Positions 8,475 to 17,068 are shown, counted from the first letter of the stretch. The stretch: DNA of 64,000 nucleotides from Hydrogenophaga sp. 2FB (GCF_005503365.1 NZ_SCML01000010.1:1-64000); one strand, 5' to 3'. The notes: generated from the letters alone by a model not told the origin. Made by a program: numbers and translations.

Positions 8475-9377
8475 TTACCCCTGCGCAATTTCAGCCTGCA
8501 CCAGCAGCACATATTGCTCGACCAGCGAGCTTGCCTGGCGTTGCAGTAGCAGGCGTTCTTCAGGATTGTCAGGCTGGTGGAACCGCCCGAACGCAACCGA
8601 CCCCTTCATGAGGTGGCCATCCGTGTCACCGTTAGTGCAAAAGCCTCGCTGCATGCAATCGAGTGCCGCTTCAAGCGAAGCCCGATGCGGTCCTCGGTGG
8701 AACTGTTCAGCGAAGGCGCGGGCACCCTCATCCAGTTCACAGCCGTACTGCAGGACATGGACAAGGTCGCCCGCATCTTTGTTGGCGCTGCGCTGGTCGA
8801 ATGCGATGGCTTTCAAGACGACGAACGCCAGTTGGTTCGCGTAGTGCACGCGCTCTACCGCCACCCCCTTCCCATCAAGAAGCTGGGCCTTGACCTCTCT
8901 TGTCTCGTAGAGCGTTTGAGCAATGGACATATGGGGCATGGACATCACGCATATCGATTCGGCTCCGAGGCTCTTGAGCTTCGCGAGCTCATCCTCGGAC
9001 GCATCGCATAGGAACTCCACCCGCACCGGTACGCCTTCCAATGTCTTCGCTTCCCACTGCCAGGAAGAAACGCCGCCTTTCTCCAGTTTCATCTTGGAGA
9101 ACCCGCGTTGCTTGAGCCGATCGGCGATGGGAGCGTAGTCTTGGCCAGCGGCGATCACGGCAAGGTCGATTACCAGATCGAGATCGGAGGTGCCGGCGTG
9201 AGCCGGAACATCGGGCGCCCGCTCGGGCGTGAGGTATCTCGGCACCAGTCCGCCCACCAACCGCACCGTGTCCTTCAGGCTGCCCATGCACCCAAGCACA
9301 GTGACCAGTGCCTGTTCGCAGGCCTCGGTAACTTCTGGGGAGTAACCAGACGCACTTTCTGGTTTGACTTCAGACAT
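8475..9377 (-). CDS. AbiEii-like nucleotidyltransferase, probable toxin, 300 aa
   Basis: Nucleotidyltransferase fold: VRLVGGLVPRYL followed by TSDLDLVIDL gives the G-G...DxD metal-binding pattern seen in AbiEii/MNT-type transferases. A helical C-terminal half follows. The start at 9377 overlaps the preceding winged-helix gene by 8 bases, implying coupled expression. AbiE systems are type IV toxin-antitoxin and abortive-infection modules in which the transferase blocks tRNA or other targets. No gene follows on this strand; it converges with the NAD-kinase-like gene. Confidence 0.72.
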   Translation of the reverse strand: MSEVKPESASGYSPEVTEACEQALVTVLGCMGSLKDTVRLVGGLVPRYLTPERAPDVPAHAGTSDLDLVIDLAVIAAGQDYAPIADRLKQRGFSKMKLEKGGVSSWQWEAKTLEGVPVRVEFLCDASEDELAKLKSLGAESICVMSMPHMSIAQTLYETREVKAQLLDGKGVAVERVHYANQLAFVVLKAIAFDQRSANKDAGDLVHVLQYGCELDEGARAFAEQFHRGPHRASLEAALDCMQRGFCTNGDTDGHLMKGSVAFGRFHQPDNPEERLLLQRQASSLVEQYVLLVQAEIAQG

Positions 9378-10464
9378 CGCGTGCACCCCCGTCAATATGT
9401 TGCCTTTTCAGCGCGCGGGCCAGTTCCTGACTGCGCCCGCCGGCGTTCGCCAATTCCAGATACTGGACAACGGGGCTGGCGAACCATCCCTTCCGATCTG
9501 CAAGTTCGAGCCGGTGCTGCAGGGCGAAGTCGTCGCACTCGTGGAGAGTGACATTGAAGCCTTTGTCGACGCGCTTGAGGCCCAAGTGCTCCGCAACGGC
9601 CGCTGTCTCCCCTGGGGGCACGATCAGGTCGAAACCACTGACAGCGGTGAGCAGTCGTGCAAAGCTGTTTGCAGCGTACTGCCCAGTGAAGGCCCACACA
9701 GGCGTCTGTCCTTCGCTCATGCGTTTGGCCAGCATCTCGCCAAGGGCTGCCGGGTTCTGACTGAAGGCGAACCAGCGGGGCTTGCTCTTCTTCCTCCCCT
9801 CCCAATCGCTCGCCCATGTGTCGAGCAGTTGTCCCGGATCCAATAGCTGGCGGCGCACACTGCGCCCGTTCCCCTCGCTCTGGACCATCCCGAGCTTCTC
9901 CAGCTCACGCATGAGGACCGAAACCGTGTTGGGGCTGGCACCTGACGCATCCACGAGGTCGGTGCCCGTGCGCCAGGCGTCCCATCGCAACAGCAGGGCG
10001 TGAAGCACCTTTTCGCGCTCGGGGGTGAACAGCGAGCCCACCTCTTTCCAGTTGGGCTTGAGGGGTGGGCGGTCAATGAGCACCTGTCGCATCCCCAGTC
10101 GAATGGACAGACTGCCGCTGGCATCGAAGTACCCAACGCCTGCGGATTCCAGCGACTTGCGCGCACCTTCGCTAAGCGATTCGGCCCAGACCATCACCTG
10201 ATCGAAGCGCGCACCGGCATCGGCGTATTTCGCGAATTGCATCTGCACGCGCTCAATGTCCCGGGGATAGGCATGCCGTTTGACTTCGACCAGGATGTTG
10301 CTGCGCACGCCGTCGACTGTGATGCCCAGGCTCAGATCCCCTCTTCGTCCGACTCCCAAGCTGGGGTCAAGCTCGACTTCGATGTCTTCGACTTGGAGCC
10401 GATCAAACAGCACCGAGCGAAACCTTGAAAGCAGCTTTTCGATGTTCGGGTAGTCTTTGTTCAT
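9370..10464 (-). CDS. AbiEi-like winged-helix protein with nuclease-fold N-terminus, 364 aa
   Basis: Residues about 20-125 show a restriction-fold signature (GDLSLGITVDGVRSNILVEVK; D43, E60-x-K62), then a winged helix at about 140-205 (TGTDLVDASGASPNTVSVLM) and a C-terminal domain of the AbiEi type (TGQYAANSF, GFDLIVPPG). Upstream position, overlap with the transferase gene and palindromes in its promoter fit an autoregulating antitoxin. The N-terminal ExK domain is not part of minimal AbiEi proteins; it may bind rather than cut DNA. Assignment as antitoxin is by context and overall pattern. Confidence 0.62.
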   Translation of the reverse strand: MNKDYPNIEKLLSRFRSVLFDRLQVEDIEVELDPSLGVGRRGDLSLGITVDGVRSNILVEVKRHAYPRDIERVQMQFAKYADAGARFDQVMVWAESLSEGARKSLESAGVGYFDASGSLSIRLGMRQVLIDRPPLKPNWKEVGSLFTPEREKVLHALLLRWDAWRTGTDLVDASGASPNTVSVLMRELEKLGMVQSEGNGRSVRRQLLDPGQLLDTWASDWEGRKKSKPRWFAFSQNPAALGEMLAKRMSEGQTPVWAFTGQYAANSFARLLTAVSGFDLIVPPGETAAVAEHLGLKRVDKGFNVTLHECDDFALQHRLELADRKGWFASPVVQYLELANAGGRSQELARALKRQHIDGGARDV

Positions 10465-10482
10465 GGAAAGACTCTACAAATC

Positions 10483-10555
10483 ATGTGCTGTACAGCGTAT
10501 TTAAAGATTTCACCACATGATACGCTGAAATGCATTAATACGCTGTACAGCGTAT
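10483..10555. promoter_or_regulatory. Operator palindromes upstream of the AbiE-like operon
   Basis: ATACGCTGTACAGCGTAT (10538-10555) is a perfect 18-bp palindrome. A second, imperfect copy ends with the same GCTGTACAGCGTAT half (10487-10500), and a single half-site ATACGCTG lies between (10520-10527). They are 19-91 bp before the start at 10464 and would suit autorepression by the winged-helix protein. Confidence 0.7.
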
Positions 10556-10746
10556 GAACGGTAGTCACTAAAACCAGATCACGGGTGACGCCATGGAGTG
10601 ACGGCGTACTGCCTCCACCGGGGTTCAAGCGACGACTCGACCCATCAGGACTACGGCGCAATTTCAACCGGTGCCCATCTCCCACTGGCCAGTTCGCGGT
10701 CCAAGTGCCAAGCCGGTGAGGGTCCGCTTGAGCGATACGTTAGGCC

Positions 10747-11178
10747 TCACTGCGCCATGCGATCGCGAGAGATTGAAACTGCTTCTTGGGAGAAGCTCTC
10801 CGGAAATCGGAGGACAACGGACTCAAAGGCATAGTCCTGTAGACCCATCTCCGCCAGCGCGGTGAAGCCAGATGAGACCTCGCGCTTAGTCACTACTCGC
10901 TCAACGGCCGGGATGACACCGTGGCGTTTGATCATTTGCCAGGTCCTAGAAGCCGGCTGCCTTCGGCCCTTCTGCGAGGAAAGGACCTCCTCGTACGCAT
11001 AAACAGCCGAAAGGCATTCTTGTTCAACCTGTGTTGCGGCGCCGTGGGCACTCGCGCGGATCTGGACAGCTCGCTTGCGCGCCTGATCAGCGAGTTCAGG
11101 CGCTCCGCGCTCGCGAACGTTTGCAGCGAACGTTTCGCACTCGGCGACAGTCTTGAGGTTGGCTACTCGAGGATCCAT
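10747..11178 (-). CDS. Hypothetical protein, 143 aa
   Basis: Acidic-basic helical protein with no signal or membrane segment. The C-terminal half (SRTWQMIKRHGVIPAVERVV, then LAEMGLQDYAFESVVLRFPE) resembles a conserved tail found in several uncharacterised proteins, but no domain is named with confidence. The start at 11178 (MDPRVANLK) is preferred over an upstream in-frame ATG at 11229. It is separated from the AbiE-like operon by about 280 bp without a gene and lies on the same strand. Confidence 0.6.
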   Translation of the reverse strand: MDPRVANLKTVAECETFAANVRERGAPELADQARKRAVQIRASAHGAATQVEQECLSAVYAYEEVLSSQKGRRQPASRTWQMIKRHGVIPAVERVVTKREVSSGFTALAEMGLQDYAFESVVLRFPESFSQEAVSISRDRMAQ

Positions 11179-11386
11179 GTGCGTGATGCTGGTCGTTGCG
11201 TGGAGCCTACCGCTCAAGTCAACCTGCATGCGGATGTAATCACCGCAGGCTCAGTGCGAGATGATGCACCATGAGCCTCGGACCGGGCGTGCGGTGTTTG
11301 TCGTAGGGTCCACTTGAGCGAGGGGTCTCGGTGCATCAATGAAAGGACGTGTATTGAGTAACACTAAAAAAAGTGGGTTCGTCAGC

Positions 11387-11749
11387 TCAAACGAGTGGAA
11401 GCGACTTCGCTGTGAACGCATCCCGTGCAAGATGCGCAAGATACGCCGCGCCCCCTATCAACAACACAGCACGCGCGATACGTTCTAGTTCTCCCTCAGG
11501 CTCCCACTTGTACACACGTCGCATACCGAAGCTCAATGCGACGGCAAAAGTGACGCTGTGGAAGAACTGTCGATGGTTCGGATGCACTGCGGGTTCAAGA
11601 AAATCGGGCAACGAAGGCAAGCATGCAGCCGCTGCTCCCATAGCGAGCGAAGTTCCATCAACGGGCCGGTCTTCCCTGCGCTGAACTTCTGCGCATGCAG
11701 CAGTCACAGCGATGAAATTGAACGCGGCGTGTTCAGCTGCGCAAGCCAT
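11387..11749 (-). CDS. DUF457-like membrane protein (metal-dependent hydrolase type), 120 aa
   Basis: Carries the LPDFLEPAVHPNHRQFFHS motif, the H-R-x3-H-S pattern of the DUF457/YdjM inner-membrane family, and a second conserved element YLAHLARDAFTAKSLPL near the C-terminus. Hydrophobic segments lie around residues 30-45, 62-76 and 90-108. It is shorter than usual family members. Last gene of a four-gene minus-strand operon beginning at 12528. Confidence 0.7.
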   Translation of the reverse strand: MACAAEHAAFNFIAVTAACAEVQRREDRPVDGTSLAMGAAAACLPSLPDFLEPAVHPNHRQFFHSVTFAVALSFGMRRVYKWEPEGELERIARAVLLIGGAAYLAHLARDAFTAKSLPLV

Positions 11750-11776
11750 TTTTTCTCCCTCATCTGTTGGATGGAT

Positions 11777-12058
11777 TCAGTAGCCGAATACGCGACGACG
11801 GTCTTTTCGATAGGACTTGATCGCCAGAAGCAAGAAACTTCCAAGAGCCATCCAAGCTGCGCTCTCATAGCGATGTGCAAGGCTGGCGCGGACAACATCG
11901 GTCAATGGCTTCAAGTGCCCGTGTAGCTCAACCCCGCCGACGAGCATCTCACCCATGAGCAAGATGCCAAGGAAGAAGGCGACACCCAACGCAAGCGCGA
12001 GTTGCGTTTTCGTGGACAGACAGAAAACAATCCAAACCTCGGTGAGCCAGTTATTCAT
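11777..12058 (-). CDS. Small membrane protein, 93 aa
   Basis: Two predicted transmembrane helices (about residues 18-40, LALALGVAFFLGILL, and about 66-80, AAWMALGSFLLLAI) with a charged C-terminal tail (RKDRRRVFGY). No family recognised. It lies 27 bp upstream of the DUF457-like gene and 18 bp after the 73-aa gene, so is part of one operon. Confidence 0.6.
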   Translation of the reverse strand: MNNWLTEVWIVFCLSTKTQLALALGVAFFLGILLMGEMLVGGVELHGHLKPLTDVVRASLAHRYESAAWMALGSFLLLAIKSYRKDRRRVFGY

Positions 12059-12076
12059 GGGTGACTTTCAGCTGGA

Positions 12077-12298
12077 TCAATCTGCAACAGCGTCTTTCGC
12101 CGCCTGTATCGCAGCGTCAGACCCCTGAAACTCAACTGTGCGGATGGTTCCGCCCGGCTTTCGGCTGAACCGGACTGACACGCCACCGTGTCGAGCGGCG
12201 GCATGCCGGGCATTCACGGCGATCTTCTTTTCGAGCTCTGCCATTGCCGCCTTCTTCAGCTCTGCCGTACTGGGCATTTTGAAGTTGATCTGGATCAT
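12077..12298 (-). CDS. Small soluble protein, 73 aa
   Basis: A charged N-terminal helix (AELKKAAMAELEKKI) is followed by a short beta-rich part (GVSVRFSRKPGGTIRTVEFQ) and a C-terminal helix. No family recognised. Its start overlaps the stop of the DUF2188 gene (ATGA), so the two are translationally coupled. Confidence 0.6.
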   Translation of the reverse strand: MIQINFKMPSTAELKKAAMAELEKKIAVNARHAAARHGGVSVRFSRKPGGTIRTVEFQGSDAAIQAAKDAVAD

Positions 12299-12528
12299 TT
12301 GCGGTCCTTGGGCGGATGGGGATCGTTGCCATGTGAGTCACGAGCTCGGATACGGCCATCCTGCCCATGGATGACCAACTCACCCTGGCCTTGTCGCGCC
12401 ATCTGCCGCCCAGATCGAATGGCTTGGGCCTGCGTATCAAAGACCTGGGTCGCGCGCTGTCCGCCTTCGCGGAGCGTGCCCCAACCGTTGTCGCGCTGCA
12501 CTATGTGAACGTTTTTCGGGTTAGCCAT
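12295..12528 (-). CDS. DUF2188 domain protein, 77 aa
   Basis: HIVQRDNGWGTLREGGQRAT followed by an Ala/Gln helix and GELVIHGQDGRIRARDSHGN is the characteristic DUF2188 pattern over the whole length. GGAG lies 9 bases before the ATG at 12528; an adjacent ATG at 12531 would add one residue. First gene of a four-gene operon and divergent from the XRE-metallopeptidase gene. DUF2188 proteins have no established function. Confidence 0.8.
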   Translation of the reverse strand: MANPKNVHIVQRDNGWGTLREGGQRATQVFDTQAQAIRSGRQMARQGQGELVIHGQDGRIRARDSHGNDPHPPKDRK

Positions 12529-12558
12529 CATGAACTCCAGTGTGTTGAGATTGACGGA

Positions 12559-12600
12559 TGTCAGTTTACAAACGAGAATAACAACTGTCAATATGTAAAC
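12559..12600. promoter_or_regulatory. Candidate operator repeats between divergent operons
   Basis: TGTCAGTTTACAAAC (12559-12573) and TGTCAATATGTAAAC (12586-12600) are imperfect direct repeats, and within them GTTTACA (12564-12570) and TGTAAAC (12594-12600) form an inverted pair. They lie in the AT-rich gap between the DUF2188 gene and the XRE-metallopeptidase gene, 19 bp before the latter. Confidence 0.5.
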
Positions 12601-12618
12601 CACCCCGCGGAGAAAATC

Positions 12619-13686
12619 ATGATTGGAAACCGACTCAAGAGAGCGCGAGACGCCCTCGGGCTTTCCTTGCGCGAACTGGAGGCAGCCATTCAGGGGCATG
12701 TCTCTGCACAGGCCATCGGAAAGTACGAGCGCGATGAAATGATGCCGAGCTCGGCGGTCCTCTTGGCGCTGGCCAAGGCCCTGAAGGTTTCTCCGGAGTA
12801 CCTGCTCAGCGAGCGCGAAATTGAACTTACGGGAGTGGATTTTCGAAAAGCGCCCCATGCCGGTGTAAAGGAAGAACGCGCAGTCGAGGCGTCTGTTCTC
12901 GACCAAGTCGAGCGGTACCTGGAGTTGGAAGAACTCCTGCCAGGCGTGGATCAACCTTGGGACGCTCCCTTAAGCGAGGCGTTCGCCATCAGCTGTATTG
13001 AGGATGCCGAGCAGGCGGCCAATGCGCTGCGAAGTCTGTGGCGGTTGGGCATCGACCCCATTCCGTTCATGGCTGAACTGCTCGAAGACAAGGGCGTGAA
13101 AGTCATCGCTTTGGACTTGCCCGAGAACGTCTCCGGCTCCAAAGCCTTCGTGCAGAGCCCCAGGCGTGGTGACGTGCCGGTGATTGTTGTCAACCAAAGT
13201 CACAACGGTGAGCGTCAGCGATTCACGCTCGCACACGAACTTGCGCACTTGGTTTTGCGTTTCAGCGGACTGAGCGACGCGGAGCAGGAAAAGGCCGCGG
13301 ACAGGTTTGCGGGCGCATTCCTCATGGCCAAGGACATGGTTCTACGCCTGCTCGGAGAGCACCGGACGTCAATATCCATCGGTGAACTGGCAGAGTTGAA
13401 GAAGATTTTCAAGGTCAGCGTCGCCTCTCTGGTGGTGCGCTGCTCTCAGCTCGGTATCCTGCCAAAGCAAGCATATGGACGACTCTGGGCTCAGATCAAA
13501 AGTATGGGCTGGAATGGTCAGGCATCCACCGAGCCAAATCTGCTGCCAGCTGAGGTTCCTCAGCGAATGGAGCGACTGTGCTTACGCGCTGTGTCCGAGG
13601 GCGCCATCTCGGAGGCTCGCGCTGCAGAGCTGCTGAGCATCAGCGTGCGCGAACTGGACCGCCGACTGTTGGGGCAGGCAGCCTAG
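12619..13686 (+). CDS. XRE regulator fused to ImmA/IrrE metallopeptidase, 355 aa
   Basis: Residues 1-65 form an XRE-type helix-turn-helix (LGLSLRELEAAI...SAQAIGKYERDE); residues about 135-260 form an ImmA/IrrE-type zinc peptidase with FTLAHELAHLVL (H206, E207, H210) and a downstream EKAADRFAGAF glutamate. GGAG precedes 12619 by 6 bases. It is followed after 6 bp by a PIN-domain gene; such XRE-peptidase/PIN pairs behave as toxin-antitoxin-like units. A role as a repressor relieved by self-cleavage is inferred from the ImmA family. Confidence 0.88.
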   Translation: MIGNRLKRARDALGLSLRELEAAIQGHVSAQAIGKYERDEMMPSSAVLLALAKALKVSPEYLLSEREIELTGVDFRKAPHAGVKEERAVEASVLDQVERYLELEELLPGVDQPWDAPLSEAFAISCIEDAEQAANALRSLWRLGIDPIPFMAELLEDKGVKVIALDLPENVSGSKAFVQSPRRGDVPVIVVNQSHNGERQRFTLAHELAHLVLRFSGLSDAEQEKAADRFAGAFLMAKDMVLRLLGEHRTSISIGELAELKKIFKVSVASLVVRCSQLGILPKQAYGRLWAQIKSMGWNGQASTEPNLLPAEVPQRMERLCLRAVSEGAISEARAAELLSISVRELDRRLLGQAA

Positions 13687-13692
13687 TCGATC

Positions 13693-14187
13693 ATGATCAT
13701 CCTGGTCTCGGACACTTCCGTTTTGATCGACCTGGAGCGCGGAGGGCTCCTGGAGCCCGCGTTTTCATGCGGCCTCACGATGGTGGTGCCGGACCTCCTG
13801 TATGACCGAGAACTCGCATCGGACAACGGGCCGTTACTCAGGCAGCTCGGCTTGGGCGTTGTTGAGTTGGCGCCTGATGAAGTGTCATTTGCCCAGCAAC
13901 TCCGAACGTTGCGCCCCGGCCTTTCACTGCCAGACTGCTTCGCCCTGAGTTGCGCAAGGCGGCCGGATCATGCGCTGGTAAGCGGAGACATGTTGTTGCG
14001 CAAGGAAGCCAGCAATCGGCAATGCACAGTCTATGGACTGCTGTGGATCCTCGATCAGATGGAGGCCAGCGGAGCAGTCGGCATCACGCTGCTGCACGAA
14101 GGCATGACACGCATCTCCAATCATCCACGCTGCCGATTGCCTGCAGCGGAAGTGAAAGCTCGGCTTCAGCGATGGTCGCCGACATAA
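13693..14187 (+). CDS. PIN-domain ribonuclease, probable toxin, 164 aa
   Basis: PIN signature: VSDTSVLIDLE near the N-terminus (D7), a middle acidic cluster, and LSLPDCFALSCA with the second conserved Asp, then SGDMLLRKEA. PIN toxins cut RNA with Mg2+. The gene starts 6 bp after the XRE-metallopeptidase gene, its presumed controlling partner. Confidence 0.83.
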   Translation: MIILVSDTSVLIDLERGGLLEPAFSCGLTMVVPDLLYDRELASDNGPLLRQLGLGVVELAPDEVSFAQQLRTLRPGLSLPDCFALSCARRPDHALVSGDMLLRKEASNRQCTVYGLLWILDQMEASGAVGITLLHEGMTRISNHPRCRLPAAEVKARLQRWSPT

Positions 14188-14228
14188 CAGAGTTCGCTTT
14201 TTTCAACCCTTCATTATTGGAATTGCCG

Positions 14229-15158
14229 ATGCCAGGCGCCTATGCCCACCTCTCAGTTGTAAATGACGCCCAAAAACGCGCGGAGGGTGCTGGGCTGCGC
14301 GAAGAGACACTCGTGAGCCTCGGGCTGCATCTGAAATTTCTTGAGCTTGGTGCGGTGAGTCCAGACTACCCCTACCTCACATTGAAGCGTGGTCAGAAGC
14401 AGTGGGCCGACGCCATGCACTACCACCGCAACGCCACACTGCTTCGCGCCGGTGTCGCGACTGTGGCGAACATGCCTGAGCATCAGAAGGCCAAGGCAAC
14501 AGCTTGGCTTCTTGGTTTTGCGGCACACATGGCCACCGACATGACGATCCATCCTGTGGTTGAGCTGCTTGTAGGGCCTTACCAAGGGAACGAAAGCGAA
14601 CACCGGCGCTGCGAGATGCACCAAGATGCCTTCATCTTCCCTAAGGTGATGAATGTGGGAGACACCGGTTTGTCAGAACACCTTTCCACAGGCATCGCCA
14701 CTTGCCATGCCCTGGAGGACGAAGATGTTATTGAGCCCGCGGTGGAGCACGTTTGGCAAGCAATGCTCACAGCGGCTTACGGTGACGCGCCAGCGATCAA
14801 TCCACCTCTGCCCAGTGCATGGCACTGCGGTTTTCGCGACATCTTGTCCACGATGGCCGACGCGAATCGCTTATTCCCATTCGCCAGGCACGTTAGCTCG
14901 GAGTTGAACCTCGCCTATCCGCGCAAGAAGGACATTGACCCGAGATTCATCGAGAGGCTGAAAACGCCAGAGGGGCACATGGAGTACGAGGCCATCTACG
15001 AAAAAGCTCGATCCAATGTCCTAGCTGTGTGGAAGGGCCTCGACGAGGCGCTTGTTGACGGTCGCTCCGAAGCCTTGGATACGCTTGAAGACTGGAACCT
15101 TGACACCGGCCGAAGTGTGCAGACTGGCAAGCTGGTTTTTTGGCCGGAGGTCGTATGA
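14229..15158 (+). CDS. Zinc-dependent phospholipase C-like protein, 309 aa
   Basis: Pattern of the zinc-dependent phospholipase C / S1-P1 type fold: PGAYAHLSVVNDAQKR, then FLELGAVSPDYPYL, the YHRNATLLRAG helix and GFAAHMATDMTIHPVVELL supply the spaced His and Asp ligands. No signal peptide is seen, so it may act in the cytoplasm. The start at 14229 matches where relatives begin (MPGAYAH) and has GGAA upstream; an in-frame ATG at 14172 would overlap the PIN gene. It overlaps the lipoprotein gene by 4 bases, forming an operon with it and the DUF2235 hydrolase. Confidence 0.75.
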   Translation: MPGAYAHLSVVNDAQKRAEGAGLREETLVSLGLHLKFLELGAVSPDYPYLTLKRGQKQWADAMHYHRNATLLRAGVATVANMPEHQKAKATAWLLGFAAHMATDMTIHPVVELLVGPYQGNESEHRRCEMHQDAFIFPKVMNVGDTGLSEHLSTGIATCHALEDEDVIEPAVEHVWQAMLTAAYGDAPAINPPLPSAWHCGFRDILSTMADANRLFPFARHVSSELNLAYPRKKDIDPRFIERLKTPEGHMEYEAIYEKARSNVLAVWKGLDEALVDGRSEALDTLEDWNLDTGRSVQTGKLVFWPEVV

Positions 15159-15565
15159 AGAAGTATCTGCTCCCAATCCCTTTGGTGATGTTGGTCCTGC
15201 TGATTGGTTGTGCTTCGCATCCGAGCGATCGCGAGATGAACAGCTTGGCGTCAGCATTGACAAAGGTCTCGGCAGCGGTTGATGCAAGTGCGCGCTACAA
15301 ACGATCCACTGACACTCTGGATGAGAAACAGCTTTTGCAAGTTTCGACTGCTCACGACGCCGGTCTGATGAAGCCATTCGAAGGAATGACGGTTCGGGTG
15401 CTTCGAGTCGGCCGTGATTCAGCAGTTCTTGTTTGCCAGGCCAATAATGGGCGTGCCCTTCTGGAAGACGCAGCCTGCACGGCCAGGCTGGATGCGCCAC
15501 GCTGGAACACCAGTCCAAATCCTTGCGAGTTCACACTCGATGTGAAACAGATCTGCGCTCGGTAG
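15155..15565 (+). CDS. Small lipoprotein, 136 aa
   Basis: MKKYLLPIPLVMLVLLIGC is a clear lipoprotein signal with lipobox LIGC (Cys19). The mature part is soluble, with four further Cys residues near the C-terminus (CQANN, CTARL, CEFTL, CAR) that could form disulfides. No family recognised. The start overlaps the preceding stop (ATGA), so it is coupled to the phospholipase-like gene. Confidence 0.78.
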   Translation: MKKYLLPIPLVMLVLLIGCASHPSDREMNSLASALTKVSAAVDASARYKRSTDTLDEKQLLQVSTAHDAGLMKPFEGMTVRVLRVGRDSAVLVCQANNGRALLEDAACTARLDAPRWNTSPNPCEFTLDVKQICAR

Positions 15566-15588
15566 GCGAATCTCTGAGGAAAACGGGA

Positions 15589-17028
15589 ATGCCCAAGAAC
15601 ATCGTCATCTTCTCAGACGGCACGGGACAGGCTGGTGGCCTCAGACCTGATCAAAACCTGAGCAACATCTATAAGCTCTTCCGCGCCAGTCGCACCGGTC
15701 CTGAGAGCCCGATCAATCCAAGGGACCAAGTTTCCTTCTATGACGCGGGCTTGGGCACGGAAAACGACGAAGGCAAGATTCCCTTTCGGCCCATTCAGAA
15801 GTTTCGCAAGCTGTGGAGTGGCGCCACGGGCACTGGTATCAGCCGCAACATCGCCGATTGCTACGAGGCGATCCTCAAGCACCACGAGACCGGCGACCGC
15901 GTTTTTCTCTTTGGCTTCAGCCGTGGGGCCTACACGGCCAGGTGCGTGGGAGGTGTAATGTCTTTGTGTGGTGTGCCCACTCGCGCCGCTGACGGTGGTC
16001 CTCTGCCTCGCTTTGGCAGGGAGCTGCGAAAGATCGCTGACGAGGCCGTCCAGGACGTTTACGAGCATGGGTCAGGCAGCAACAGTCCTGAGCGCGAAGC
16101 TGAGCGGCTTGAGAAGGCGAACAGATTTCGAGAAAAGTACGCCTGTTCTGACGCCGAAGGACGGGCCAATGTCTTGCCCTACTTCATTGGCGTGTTTGAT
16201 ACTGTCGCAGCACTCGGCGCACCTGGACCTCGCCGTTGGTTGATGCAGGGCGGCCTCACTGCCTTCACCGGCGTCATGATTGCGCTTGCAGCTGGACTTT
16301 TGTCCTTGATGCCCTGGTTCGAGTTTCGCACTGCCTTTATTGTCCTGACGGCCTTGGTGATCTTCAGCATGCTGGCGAGCTATGCCAAGAGTCAGATCAA
16401 GACCATTTCTGACTTCCCAAACCGAGGTGATTTCAGTTGGCACGTAGCGGCCTGGCGTTTTCGCTTCTACGACCTGACGCTCAATCCACGGGTTCGGTAC
16501 GCACGCCACGCGCTGGCCATTGACGAGACACGCTCAGACTTTGCGCGCGTCCAATGGGCAAACAAGGGAGAGTGGCCAGACAGGGCCGGCGAGCCGGAGT
16601 GGCTGAAGCAGGTCTGGTTCGCTGGGAACCACTCCGATGTTGGTGGCAGTTATGCAGAGGATGAGGCACGCCTGTCCGACATAACCCTGAAGTGGATGGT
16701 GGAAGAAGCGACCGGCCTGCCGCATCCCCTGGTGGTTGATGCCAATCGCCTTCACTTGTTTCCGGACTGCGCGGGAATGCAGCACAGTGAAATCGAAAGC
16801 ATGCGAGAAACCTATCCAAGTTGGTGGCCCAAGTCATGGCGCTGGACTTGGAGCGAGACGCCGCGCGAGATCAACGTTGAGGCGCCCCTGCATCAAACGG
16901 TGTTTGATCGCTTCGGGCTTGGCAATCGTGCGCAACACTACGGAGTGTGCAAGCCTTACCGACCCACCAATTTGTCTTCTCACACGAGACTTACCGCCCA
17001 CTACAACTGCGACTCAAAGGTGCAGTAG
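15589..17028 (+). CDS. DUF2235 alpha/beta hydrolase with two TM helices, 479 aa
   Basis: N-terminal NIVIFSDGTGQ and FLFGFSRGAYTARCV (GxSxG with nucleophile Ser) define the DUF2235 family, related to Tle1-type phospholipases. FAGNHSDVGGSY supplies the Asp/His-type motif downstream. Two hydrophobic segments (about residues 225-245 and 250-268) interrupt the domain, as in many relatives. Family members include T6SS phospholipases and uncharacterised membrane hydrolases. No VgrG or adaptor gene is nearby, so a T6SS role is unsupported. Third gene of the phospholipase-lipoprotein-hydrolase set. Confidence 0.85.
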   Translation: MPKNIVIFSDGTGQAGGLRPDQNLSNIYKLFRASRTGPESPINPRDQVSFYDAGLGTENDEGKIPFRPIQKFRKLWSGATGTGISRNIADCYEAILKHHETGDRVFLFGFSRGAYTARCVGGVMSLCGVPTRAADGGPLPRFGRELRKIADEAVQDVYEHGSGSNSPEREAERLEKANRFREKYACSDAEGRANVLPYFIGVFDTVAALGAPGPRRWLMQGGLTAFTGVMIALAAGLLSLMPWFEFRTAFIVLTALVIFSMLASYAKSQIKTISDFPNRGDFSWHVAAWRFRFYDLTLNPRVRYARHALAIDETRSDFARVQWANKGEWPDRAGEPEWLKQVWFAGNHSDVGGSYAEDEARLSDITLKWMVEEATGLPHPLVVDANRLHLFPDCAGMQHSEIESMRETYPSWWPKSWRWTWSETPREINVEAPLHQTVFDRFGLGNRAQHYGVCKPYRPTNLSSHTRLTAHYNCDSKVQ

Positions 17029-17068
17029 GAATGCAAACGCTTGAAGCGTTCAGCACCGTTTTTGCAGG

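Noticed and set aside
11340..11386. Terminator hairpin around CACTAAAAAAAGTG
   Set aside because: The stem is only four base pairs with no GC-rich part; not convincing.
15589..17028. DUF2235 protein as a type VI secretion effector
   Set aside because: No VgrG, PAAR, Tap/DUF4123 adaptor or other T6SS gene is present nearby; the internal TM segments also fit a resident membrane hydrolase better.
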